This document shows, in pieces, positions 1-6,649 of a DNA stretch of 17,221 nucleotides; the first letter of the stretch is position 1; each line of letters begins with the position of its first letter. The position numbers and the translations under genes are program-made. Source of the DNA: GCA-2725625 sp964574215. Lineage in GTDB: Bacteria; Pseudomonadota; Alphaproteobacteria; Rhodospirillales; UBA2165. The stretch lies in NCBI GenBank assembly GCA_964574215.1, contig CAZNLR010000065.1, positions 1 to 17,221 of the forward strand. The letters run 5' to 3'. The notes below the pieces were generated by a model, which worked only from the letters and a program-made list of their open reading frames with translations, did not search any database and had not been told where the DNA came from.

Positions 1-20
1 CACACCTGTTCACAACTTCG

Positions 21-47
21 TTAATTTATCGACTGTCGATTAATTAA
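21..47. repeat. 27-bp palindromic repeat, copy 1
   Basis: The left half reads TTAATTTATCGAC, then a single central T at 34, then the reverse complement of TTAATTAATCGAC; there is one mismatch between the arms (position 27). The same element recurs at 3437-3465 (perfect) and 3331-3357 (degenerate). It begins two bases beyond the stop codon of the leftward exporter gene. The one-base centre and AT-rich arms resemble an operator for a dimeric regulator of the TetR type. No T-run follows here, so a terminator role is weaker than for the 3437 copy. What lies left of base 1 is unknown. Confidence 0.75.
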
Positions 48-49
48 TA

Positions 50-700
50 TCAATTGTTTACCACATGCGCCCAGAGCATGGCGGCGGCGAAGAAGATGAA
101 AATGGCGCCGGTGCCGATGGCGACCCCTCTTTGAACCCTGGGTGAACCCAGCCAGACACGGGCCCGGTCGGCGGCCAGTACCAAGCCTACCTGCCAAACG
201 ATATTGATGAAAATCAGGACGGCTCCGAGGATTACCAATTGGGCGTTGGTCGACCCGGCTTCCAAACTAATAAAATTTGGAATAAGGGCCAAAAACAAAA
301 TGATTACCTTGGGGTTGAGAATATTACACAGCATGGCGTCACGCCACGCTTTGCGGGCCGACACAATCAGTCCGTTATTGGACAGTTCGGCTGCGGCTCC
401 GCCTGACCTCGTGCCCTGGAAAAGACCTTGCGCGCCGAGCCATGCCAGGTACATAGCCCCGGCGACGGCCACCGCCTGGAACAAGGTCGGTGATGATATG
501 ATGATGACGGTAATGCCCAAGATGGCCAGCAAGGTATGCACCATCAACCCCAACTGCACCCCGGCGACGGTCGCCAGGCCGACCCTGGGTCCGGAGCTCA
601 TGGTGTAGCGGATGATCAGCATGGTATCCGGCCCCGGCGTCACGACGACGGCGCTGGAAGCAACAAGAAATGCAATGAATACGGTCGGTTCGATCAACAT
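50..700 (-). CDS. LysE/RhtB family amino-acid exporter
   Basis: Predicted inner-membrane exporter of the LysE/RhtB (threonine/homoserine efflux) family, about 216 residues, the normal family length. The family hallmark TPGPD lies at residues 21-25, just after a first hydrophobic segment. Further hydrophobic stretches of about 20 residues follow, giving five or six membrane segments, with the last at the C-terminus. I chose the ATG at 700 because it places the TPGPD motif at the usual distance from the N-terminus. A TTG seven codons upstream (721) is also open, and neither has a convincing Shine-Dalgarno sequence. It diverges from the cyclic-nucleotide-binding gene at 849, with 148 bp between the starts. 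Substrate cannot be told from sequence; members export amino acids or related small metabolites. A palindromic repeat begins two bases after the stop. Confidence 0.85.
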   Translation of the reverse strand: MLIEPTVFIAFLVASSAVVVTPGPDTMLIIRYTMSSGPRVGLATVAGVQLGLMVHTLLAILGITVIIISSPTLFQAVAVAGAMYLAWLGAQGLFQGTRSGGAAAELSNNGLIVSARKAWRDAMLCNILNPKVIILFLALIPNFISLEAGSTNAQLVILGAVLIFINIVWQVGLVLAADRARVWLGSPRVQRGVAIGTGAIFIFFAAAMLWAHVVNN

Positions 701-848
701 GGCGATGGAGGTAGGCGGCAAGCTTAATTAAGTCAAGACAGTGTCTAACATCGGCCCGAAAAGAAATTATTTCCTCATCCCCTTGTTGTAGGTAGATTAG
801 ATAACTCACTTCAAGAAATGAGATCAACACAATAACGGATAACGCCTA
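701..848. promoter_or_regulatory. Divergent spacer between exporter and cNMP-binding gene
   Basis: This 148-bp spacer must hold the promoters of both divergent genes. I see TTAATTAA at 724-731 followed by the 11-bp perfect palindrome AGACAGTGTCT at 736-746, and a looser inverted repeat with arms CTCA and TGAG at 805-822, close to the start codon at 849. The first pair loosely recalls the arms and core of the 27-bp repeat seen elsewhere in the window, but the spacing differs. These are candidate operators only. No clear -35/-10 pair could be assigned. Confidence 0.35.
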
Positions 849-1241
849 ATGTCCAACGACCAGGAACAAGTCGACCGACGCAGCTCGGAAGGCCGGATAA
901 ATCTCGCCGAGCGCCGCACTTTTCGTCCGGGACAATATATTTTTCGGGAAGGAGAGATCGGCGATCTCGCCTATGTGGTCTGTTTCGGCAAGGTCGAGAT
1001 CGTTAAGAAAAGGGACGGTCAGGAGGTTGTTCTGGGCACGTTGGGTGAAGGCGCAATGTTTGGCGAAATGGCCCTGATCGATAACGAACCCCGCATGGCG
1101 TCAGCCCGCGCAACGGACGGAAATGTCGAACTCCTGGTGGTGGCGCGCGATACCTTTCAACGCAAGTTGTCGTCGCTTGATCCTTTCACCCGGGGGCTGA
1201 TTAAAATCCTGGCGCAAAATGTGCGCGCCAACAATCTGTGA
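849..1241 (+). CDS. Stand-alone cyclic-nucleotide-binding domain protein
   Basis: A 130-residue protein made almost entirely of one cNMP-binding (CAP_ED) fold. The beta-roll runs from about residue 22 to 102. The phosphate-binding cassette is visible as FGEMAL (71-76) followed by PRMASA (81-86), with E73 and R82 in the places that contact the ribose and cyclic phosphate in CAP-type domains. There is no helix-turn-helix or other effector domain after it, only a short helical tail, so it is not a CRP/FNR transcription factor. It lies 9 bp upstream of an enoyl-CoA hydratase gene and probably shares its transcript. A regulatory or sensing subunit for cAMP (or another cyclic nucleotide) acting on a partner protein is a reasonable inference; the partner is unknown. 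The Shine-Dalgarno is weak (GGAT). Confidence 0.85.
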   Translation: MSNDQEQVDRRSSEGRINLAERRTFRPGQYIFREGEIGDLAYVVCFGKVEIVKKRDGQEVVLGTLGEGAMFGEMALIDNEPRMASARATDGNVELLVVARDTFQRKLSSLDPFTRGLIKILAQNVRANNL

Positions 1242-1250
1242 TGCAGGTCA

Positions 1251-2060
1251 ATGACATTTGACGATGACATAGAAAACGCCGTCCTGGTCGAGCGGGACGG
1301 ACCGGTGGTGACGGTTGTTCTCAACCGGCCCGAAAAACTTAATGCCCTCAACCGAGCAATGTGGATACGCCTAAATGAGGTGTTCCCTGAACTGGACGCA
1401 GATGAGAGCATCCGCTGCATTGTTCTCAGGGGCGCCGGCGACAAGGCCATGGGACCGGGCGCCGACATTTCCGAGTTCGAAACCTACCGTAACAATGCCG
1501 AACAAGGGGCCGAGTACGGCGGATATATGCACGGCGCCCTGGCCGCCATTCGCCAGTGCCGCCATCCCGTCGTCGCCATGATCAAGGGCCTTTGCGTCGG
1601 CGGCGCCATGGAATTGTCGCTGATGTGCGACCTCAGGATATGCGGTGAATCGTCGCGCTTCGGCGTGCCCATCAGCAAACTGGGGCTGGTCATGGCCTAT
1701 CCGGAAATGGAGGCGCTGGTCGGGCTGGTCGGGCCCTCCGTGGCACTGGAAATCCTCTATGAAGCGCGGGTGTTCGCCGCTGAGGAAGCCAAGGAAAAAG
1801 GGCTGGTCAACCGTATCGTTCCCGATGATGAAGTAGAGGCGGCTGTGGCCGAAACCGTCGATAGGATTTGCGCCGGCGCCCCCCTGGTCAACCGCTGGCA
1901 CAAGAAGTTCGCTTATCGCCTCCAGGGCGGCATTCATCCGATTCCGCCCCTGAGCGATGAGGAAAAAGCGGAAGGTTTTGCTTGTTTTGACACGGAAGAT
2001 TACCGGGAAGGCATCCGGGCGTTTCTGGCCAAGGATAAACCCAAATTTAAAGGAAAATAA
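1251..2060 (+). CDS. Enoyl-CoA hydratase/isomerase (crotonase) family protein
   Basis: A 269-residue crotonase-fold enzyme acting on acyl-CoA thioesters, of normal family length. The substrate-binding and oxyanion-hole segments are recognisable: GPGADISEF (about 69-77) and IKGLCVGGAMELSLMCDLRI (111-130). The glutamate matching Glu144 of rat mitochondrial hydratase is present (E121). The second catalytic glutamate (rat Glu164, usually in FG-x-PE) is replaced: the sequence reads FGVPIS, with isoleucine at 141. Classical syn-hydration uses both glutamates, so the reaction may instead be an isomerisation, a hydration with altered geometry, or another crotonase chemistry. The gene lies between the cNMP-binding gene (9 bp) and a CoA-transferase gene (5 bp), so an acyl-CoA pathway unit is likely. 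A carnitine-type CaiD/CaiB pair is possible but not shown. Confidence 0.88.
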   Translation: MTFDDDIENAVLVERDGPVVTVVLNRPEKLNALNRAMWIRLNEVFPELDADESIRCIVLRGAGDKAMGPGADISEFETYRNNAEQGAEYGGYMHGALAAIRQCRHPVVAMIKGLCVGGAMELSLMCDLRICGESSRFGVPISKLGLVMAYPEMEALVGLVGPSVALEILYEARVFAAEEAKEKGLVNRIVPDDEVEAAVAETVDRICAGAPLVNRWHKKFAYRLQGGIHPIPPLSDEEKAEGFACFDTEDYREGIRAFLAKDKPKFKGK

Positions 2061-2065
2061 AAACT

Positions 2066-3268
2066 GTGAGTGAGGAAAACACGCTCTTGTCGGGCCTCCG
2101 GGTCATTGAGATGAGCCACGTCATGGCGGCGCCCACCACCGGCATGTTTCTGGCAGATATGGGCGCCGATGTGGTGAAAATCGAACGCCTGCCCAGGGGC
2201 GATGACGTGCGGGCGAACGCGCCTTTCAGCGACGACGAATCCGCCCCCTTTGCCATTATGAACCGCAATAAGCGGGGCGTCGGCCTCAACATGAAAACCG
2301 ATGAAGGTAAGGCCATCCTGCACCGCCTGATCAACGGTGCTGACGTCTTTATCGAAAACTACCGTAAGGGAGCCATGGAGCATTACGGCGTCTCCTATGA
2401 GCAGATTAAGGCGGCATGTCCTAAATTAATCTATTGCTCCATATCGGGTTTCGGCCAGACGGGGCCCTATGCCGAACGCGGTGGGTTTGACCTGGTGACC
2501 CAGGGGATGAGCGGTCTAATGAGCATCACCGGTGAAGGACCCGGCCGCCCGCCGGTGAAGGTGGGCGCGCCGGTCACCGATATCATGGCCGGTGTTCTGG
2601 GCGTGACGGGCATATTAGCGGCGCTCAACAAGCGCCATGAGACCGGCCGGGGTCAGTTGGTTGATACCTCGCTCTTTGAGGCCGGTATTATGATGACCTA
2701 TTGGCAATCGGCCATCTTTATGGCGTCGGGCCAAGTACCCGGCGCTATGGGATCGGCCCATCCCCTGATGGCGCCTTACCAGGCCTTCCAGACCAAGGAC
2801 GGCTGGCTCAATTTGGGGGCCGCCAATCAAAACTCCTGGCTCAAAATGATTGAGGTAATAGGAGCGCCGGAATTGGCCGAAGATCCACGTTTTGAAAGCC
2901 CGGCAAGCCGCATGGACAATCTGTCGGCTCTCGTTGACGTACTCACTGGCTTTTACGTTAGAGACACGACCGACAACTGGATGACAAAATTGCAGGACGC
3001 GGGTGTGCCGGCCGGACCGGTTCTGGACATAGCCCAGATGACCAGCGATCCCCAGGCCCTGGCCCGGCAGATGATCCAAGAAGTCGGGACCTCCAAGGGC
3101 GGTCCCATGCGGGTGCTCGGCCATCCCATTAAATATTCCGATACCCCGGTCGATATTAATCGCCCCGCGCCCCTATTGGGCCAACACACGGCGGAGGTAC
3201 TATTGGAAGCGGGCTATTCGCAGCGTGAAATCGACACCTTCGCCGATTCCGGGGTGACCAAGTCATAG
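2066..3268 (+). CDS. Type III CoA-transferase (CaiB/BaiF/Frc family)
   Basis: A 400-residue family III CoA-transferase, the standard length. The N-terminal LSGLRVIEMSHVMAAP (8-23), the FLADMGADVVKIE segment (28-40) and NRNKRGVGLNMK (66-77) are typical. The catalytic aspartate that forms the acyl-aspartyl anhydride is D172 in GAPVTDIMAG (167-176). These enzymes move CoA between organic acids such as formate/oxalate, carnitine/crotonobetaine or succinate/malate derivatives; the substrate here cannot be assigned. The start is GTG at 2066 with AAGGAAA about ten bases upstream, inside the 3' end of the preceding crotonase gene, so the two are likely translated from one message. It converges on moaE with a 199-bp spacer that holds two palindromic repeats. 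Confidence 0.92.
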   Translation: MSEENTLLSGLRVIEMSHVMAAPTTGMFLADMGADVVKIERLPRGDDVRANAPFSDDESAPFAIMNRNKRGVGLNMKTDEGKAILHRLINGADVFIENYRKGAMEHYGVSYEQIKAACPKLIYCSISGFGQTGPYAERGGFDLVTQGMSGLMSITGEGPGRPPVKVGAPVTDIMAGVLGVTGILAALNKRHETGRGQLVDTSLFEAGIMMTYWQSAIFMASGQVPGAMGSAHPLMAPYQAFQTKDGWLNLGAANQNSWLKMIEVIGAPELAEDPRFESPASRMDNLSALVDVLTGFYVRDTTDNWMTKLQDAGVPAGPVLDIAQMTSDPQALARQMIQEVGTSKGGPMRVLGHPIKYSDTPVDINRPAPLLGQHTAEVLLEAGYSQREIDTFADSGVTKS

Positions 3269-3330
3269 GCACCTGGCACCATTTCGCCATCCGCCGACCG
3301 CCATTTTATTAATAATATTGTGAACAACTG

Positions 3331-3357
3331 TAAATTAATCAACAGTCGATAATTAAT
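3331..3357. repeat. 27-bp palindromic repeat, degenerate copy 2
   Basis: Reads TAAATTAATCAAC, central A at 3344, then GTCGATAATTAA. This is the same element as at 21-47 and 3437-3465 but in the opposite orientation (central A instead of T), with two substitutions in the left arm and one missing base in the right arm. It sits 62 bp beyond the CoA-transferase stop codon. A 9-bp TTGTGAACA lies just left of it (3318-3326), and its reverse complement also precedes copy 1. Confidence 0.6.
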
Positions 3358-3436
3358 ATTCGCCGTCGGAATTCTGCCGTTTTCCAATTTTGCGATGTGA
3401 TTTGACTGCTAAATATTAAGAAAAATGTGAAAAGGT

Positions 3437-3465
3437 GTTAATTAATCGACTGTCGATTAATTAAC
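3437..3465. repeat. 29-bp perfect palindromic repeat, copy 3 / possible bidirectional terminator
   Basis: Perfect palindrome around a central T at 3451, with arms GTTAATTAATCGAC. It starts two bases after the moaE stop codon. An outer AAAAGG (3430-3435) and CCTTT (3465-3469) can pair across a two-base bulge, so a transcript from either side could fold a longer hairpin flanked by an A-tract and a short U-tract. This fits a bidirectional terminator between the convergent CoA-transferase and moaE genes. Its sequence identity with copy 1 nevertheless suggests sequence-specific protein binding as well or instead. Confidence 0.75.
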
Positions 3466-3467
3466 CT

Positions 3468-3929
3468 TTACCGCCGCCATTTATCGGCGGCTTTATCGTC
3501 GCTGGCTTTGGCTTCGACCCACTGGGCTCCTTGGGCCGATTCTTCGCTTTTCCAGAACGGCGCCTTGGTTTTGAGCCAATCGATTAGAAACTCGCAGGCT
3601 TCGAAGGCGGCTTTCCGATGAGCGGACGCCGTCACCACCAGGACAATCCGGTCGCCCGGTTCCATTCTTCCATAGCGGTGAATGATGAGGCTATCCTGAA
3701 GCGGCCAGCGCGCCCTGGCTTCGGCTTCGATATCGGTCAGTTGCTTTTCGGTCATGCCTGGATAGTGTTCCAGGGTCATGGCGGCGATAGCTTCCTCCCC
3801 CGTCTCTTCCCCGATACCTTCCCTTACCAGACCTACGAAGGAACAGACGCCGCCGATTTCCTTATTACCGGCGGATATCGCGGCAATTTCGGCGCCGGCG
3901 TCAAAGTCCGCCTGCTGCACCCGGATCAT
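3468..3929 (-). CDS. moaE: Molybdopterin synthase catalytic (large) subunit
   Basis: The large subunit of molybdopterin synthase, which inserts two sulfurs from thiocarboxylated MoaD into cyclic pyranopterin monophosphate (precursor Z) in the cytosol. At 153 residues it has the normal length. Visible signatures are FVGLVR (31-36), LEHYPGM (53-59), HRYGRMEPGD (84-93), SAHR (102-105) and FLIDWLKTKAPFWKSE (114-129). K120 and K127 match the active-site lysines, and H104-R105 the conserved pair that lines the pocket for the MoaD tail. The gene starts 3 bp after the moaD stop and is the last gene of the leftward unit. A perfect palindrome immediately follows the stop codon. Confidence 0.96.
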   Translation of the reverse strand: MIRVQQADFDAGAEIAAISAGNKEIGGVCSFVGLVREGIGEETGEEAIAAMTLEHYPGMTEKQLTDIEAEARARWPLQDSLIIHRYGRMEPGDRIVLVVTASAHRKAAFEACEFLIDWLKTKAPFWKSEESAQGAQWVEAKASDDKAADKWRR

Positions 3930-3932
3930 TCT

Positions 3933-4184
3933 CTAACCTCCCGTCACCGGCGGGAAAAAGGCAATTTCGTCGCCTTCCTTAACCGGATAATCAAGCCCGG
4001 CATGGTCCTGATTGACGGCGACCTTAACGACCTCGGAATCGTATAAAGCGTCGGCGTAATTGTCGCCTCTTGAGCGTAGCCATTCGATCAACCCGGCTAC
4101 ATCGGTGACGGTGTCGGGCGGCGATACTTCTTCTTCGGCCACGCCCGCCTTTTCCCTCACCCAGGCAAAATACAGAATTTTCAT
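3933..4184 (-). CDS. moaD: Molybdopterin synthase sulfur-carrier (small) subunit
   Basis: An 83-residue ubiquitin-like sulfur carrier. The N-terminus MKILYFAWVREKAG and the C-terminus FFPPVTGG are diagnostic; the terminal Gly-Gly is adenylated by MoeB and then thiocarboxylated before inserting into the MoaE active site. The ATG overlaps the moeA stop by four bases (ATGA), implying translational coupling, and moaE follows after 3 bp, matching the 1:1 stoichiometry of the synthase. No moaA, moaC or moeB is in the window, so the earlier pathway steps must be encoded elsewhere. Confidence 0.96.
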   Translation of the reverse strand: MKILYFAWVREKAGVAEEEVSPPDTVTDVAGLIEWLRSRGDNYADALYDSEVVKVAVNQDHAGLDYPVKEGDEIAFFPPVTGG

Positions 4185-5449
4185 CCCAACACCTCATTGA
4201 ACGGCAAGAAATCGACCAACTGTCCCTCCGTCACCGTCTCTAATTCCTCAGGCAGTTCGATCAATCCGTCGGACTCGACCATGGAGGACAAGATGCCCGA
4301 TCCGTCAACCGGGTACTTCTGGACCACCATATCGTTCCCCTGCCCCACCAATAGCGCCCTTAGCCATTCACGTCGACCGGGCTTTTTGTCGAAATCGAAT
4401 CCGGCCGCCACTTTAAACCTTACCGGGTCCAGCCGCGACGCCCCGGACATTTGTAGGATCAGCGGTCGGGCGATGCACATGAAGGTGACCATGACCGCCA
4501 CCGGATTTCCCGGCAGGCCGATAAACGGCACCTGACGATCACCGTCATCCACATGACCCAGGGCAATGGGGCGGCCCGGCTTGATGGCCAGTTTCCACAT
4601 ATGCAGCGCCCCCAGTTCCTCGACCGCCGTCTTGACGTGGTCCTCTTCGCCCATAGATACGCCGCCCGACGTGACCAGCAGATCATGGTCCCGGGACGCA
4701 GCGGCCAATCCATCGGTAATTTCCGCCAGATCGTCGGAGAAAATACCGATATCCGATACCGCGCATCCTAGCTGCTCCAGCATGGACATGATGGAATAAC
4801 GGTTGGTGTCATAGATGGCGCCGGCGGGCAGGTCGTCACTGGCGTCCCGCACCTCGTCTCCGGTGGAAAAAACGGCTACCTTCAAGCGTTTGAAAACTTC
4901 TACTTCAGCGAACCCCAACGAAGCCGCCATGCCCACATCCTGGGGCCGCAGGCGAATACCGGCGGAAAGAACTTTATCGCCCACACTGACGTCTTCTCCG
5001 GCCTTTCTGAGGTTGGCGCCCTTCTTAATCCCCTTGGGAAGGATGATATGATCGCCGTCTTCCCGGCAATCCTCGACCATGAAAATCGTGTCGGGGCCTT
5101 CAGGTACGGGCGCGCCGGTGAATATCTGCAAGGCATCGCCCCGGACCGCGTCACGGTCCAAAGGATGGCCGGCGGCGATACGGCCGGTCACCGGCAGCGA
5201 GGTATCGCTATCACTATTGAGATCGTCGAAAAAAACCGCATAGCCGTCGACGGCGGAATTGTCGTGGGGCGGAATATTCCTATCAGCCGACAGGTCGCCT
5301 GCCAAAATCCGGCCCAGCGCCTCCCGCACGGGTACTTTTTCGATCTCCGCCAGACACGCCAAACGGCTGGAAAAAGCAGCCAAAGCCTCGGCGACGGTCA
5401 TCGGCTTGTCGCCGGCCTGGAAGCATTCGTCCAATTCACGCATCCTCAT
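4181..5449 (-). CDS. moeA: Molybdopterin molybdenumtransferase
   Basis: Inserts molybdate into adenylylated molybdopterin, the last common step of Mo-cofactor synthesis. At about 422 residues it has normal MoeA length. Motifs in order are PHDNSAVDGYA (61-71), TGAPVPEGPDTI (111-122), the molybdopterin-binding-domain segments STGDE (195-199) and TSGGVSMGEEDHVK (260-273), then KPGRP (290-294) and GLPGNPVA (311-318); a beta-barrel C-terminal domain follows. I chose the ATG at 5449 because it overlaps the mobB TGA in a four-base ATGA junction; an ATG two codons later and a TTG at 5479 are alternatives. The stop overlaps the moaD start by four bases. Confidence 0.96.
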   Translation of the reverse strand: MRMRELDECFQAGDKPMTVAEALAAFSSRLACLAEIEKVPVREALGRILAGDLSADRNIPPHDNSAVDGYAVFFDDLNSDSDTSLPVTGRIAAGHPLDRDAVRGDALQIFTGAPVPEGPDTIFMVEDCREDGDHIILPKGIKKGANLRKAGEDVSVGDKVLSAGIRLRPQDVGMAASLGFAEVEVFKRLKVAVFSTGDEVRDASDDLPAGAIYDTNRYSIMSMLEQLGCAVSDIGIFSDDLAEITDGLAAASRDHDLLVTSGGVSMGEEDHVKTAVEELGALHMWKLAIKPGRPIALGHVDDGDRQVPFIGLPGNPVAVMVTFMCIARPLILQMSGASRLDPVRFKVAAGFDFDKKPGRREWLRALLVGQGNDMVVQKYPVDGSGILSSMVESDGLIELPEELETVTEGQLVDFLPFNEVLG

Positions 5450-5961
5450 GGCGTCTTCCCAAGATCGTCCAACGAGCAAGTTTTGACGATGAAGTCGGCG
5501 ATGGCACTGACGTCATTAATGTCCAAAACAGGCACTGACAAACCGGCAATATCCTCATCGCTGGCGATGGCAACAATTTCAGGATCGTCTTTCTGCAACA
5601 GCGGTTTACCCACCGACGGACGGTGAACTTCCATTTTGGGGTGGGAATGCCACTTAAATCCCTCCACCAGCAGCAGATCGACGGGAGTCATACGGGCAAT
5701 CAGCGCGTCAACCGATGGTTCCTCTTCGCCCCGCAATTCGTGCATCAGTGCCCACCGGTTGGCGGCGCTGATCATAACTTCCTTGGCGCCGGCAGCGCGG
5801 TGTTCATAGGAATCCTTGCCCGGCTCATCAATGTCAAATTCATGGTGTGCGTGTTTCATGGTTGAAACCTCAATGCCGCGATGGATGAGTTCAGGCACCA
5901 GTTTAACGATCAAGGTCGTTTTACCGCTGCCGCTCCACCCGGCCAATCCAAATATTTTCAT
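5446..5961 (-). CDS. mobB: Molybdopterin-guanine dinucleotide biosynthesis GTPase MobB
   Basis: A 171-residue P-loop protein. The Walker A is GWSGSGKTT (8-16), followed by STMKHAHHEFDID (33-45), typical of MobB, and a DLLLVEGFK segment (about 94-102) in the Walker B region. MobB binds GTP and assists MobA in forming the molybdopterin guanine dinucleotide cofactor used by DMSO-reductase-type enzymes. MobA is not in the window. It overlaps moeA by four bases and lies 19 bp downstream of pgsA. The combination implies that the organism makes bis-MGD or another dinucleotide cofactor; this is inference from family knowledge. Confidence 0.93.
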   Translation of the reverse strand: MKIFGLAGWSGSGKTTLIVKLVPELIHRGIEVSTMKHAHHEFDIDEPGKDSYEHRAAGAKEVMISAANRWALMHELRGEEEPSVDALIARMTPVDLLLVEGFKWHSHPKMEVHRPSVGKPLLQKDDPEIVAIASDEDIAGLSVPVLDINDVSAIADFIVKTCSLDDLGKTP

Positions 5962-5980
5962 GCCCGTCCCATTATTTCAA

Positions 5981-6589
5981 TTACTCCGACGATGGGCCGT
6001 CGCTCTTTTCCGCTTCCGAGCGATTGTCCATATCATCAACATGTTTGAGACCGGCGCGGAGATAATCGTAACCGGTAACCAAGGTCAATACGGCGGCAAT
6101 CCAGAGCCCGATCACACCGACATCGGTGGTCGACAACGGTCCAAACATGGGCCCTGCCGAACCGACGATCAGAAAGCCGAGCATCAGCATCTGTAACGTG
6201 GTTTTCCATTGGGCCAGCTTGCTCACCGGCACGCCAACCTGGGCGCCTGCAAGAAATTCCCTCAGTCCCGAAACCAAGATTTCCCGGCACAGAATGACCA
6301 CGGCAGGCAAGATAGCGACACCGGGAATGCGATTGAAGGCCACCAGCATGAGAATCAAAGACGACACCAGCAGTTTGTCCGCAATGGGATCGAGAAATTT
6401 GCCCAGCATCGATTGTTGTGACAAAGCGCGAGCAAGATATCCGTCAAAAAAATCGGTCATGCCGGCGAGGGTCAAAATCGCCAGTCCCAGCCAATTGCCC
6501 AAGGGCGGATCGATATAAAATGTCGCCACCAGCAATGGAATCGAAGCAATACGTGACAAGGTCAGAAGATTTGGCAAGTTCGTCAGCAT
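5981..6589 (-). CDS. pgsA: CDP-diacylglycerol--glycerol-3-phosphate 3-phosphatidyltransferase
   Basis: Integral membrane enzyme that makes phosphatidylglycerophosphate from CDP-diacylglycerol and glycerol 3-phosphate, the committed step to phosphatidylglycerol and cardiolipin. The CDP-alcohol phosphatidyltransferase signature is complete: D46, D49-G50, A53-R54, G63, D67 and D71 in the spacing D-x2-DG-x2-AR-x8-G-x3-D-x3-D. The N-terminal NLPNLLTLSRI (4-14) is typical of PgsA. At 202 residues with hydrophobic segments throughout, the length is normal. It is 60 bp downstream of uvrC and 19 bp upstream of mobB, in the same direction. The C-terminal tail is charged and probably cytoplasmic. Confidence 0.95.
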   Translation of the reverse strand: MLTNLPNLLTLSRIASIPLLVATFYIDPPLGNWLGLAILTLAGMTDFFDGYLARALSQQSMLGKFLDPIADKLLVSSLILMLVAFNRIPGVAILPAVVILCREILVSGLREFLAGAQVGVPVSKLAQWKTTLQMLMLGFLIVGSAGPMFGPLSTTDVGVIGLWIAAVLTLVTGYDYLRAGLKHVDDMDNRSEAEKSDGPSSE

Positions 6590-6649
6590 GATAGCTGATC
6601 CAATAGCTGACCAGACCGCATTTTAAAACCGATTTCTCTATTTATCTGG

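Noticed and set aside
21..3465. Palindromes as ends of an insertion sequence or MITE
   Set aside because: No transposase lies between them, no target-site duplication is visible, and flanks of the copies are not similar beyond the palindrome.
5048..5626. 192-codon plus-strand open frame across moeA and mobB
   Set aside because: Antisense to two confidently identified genes, with no recognisable domain.
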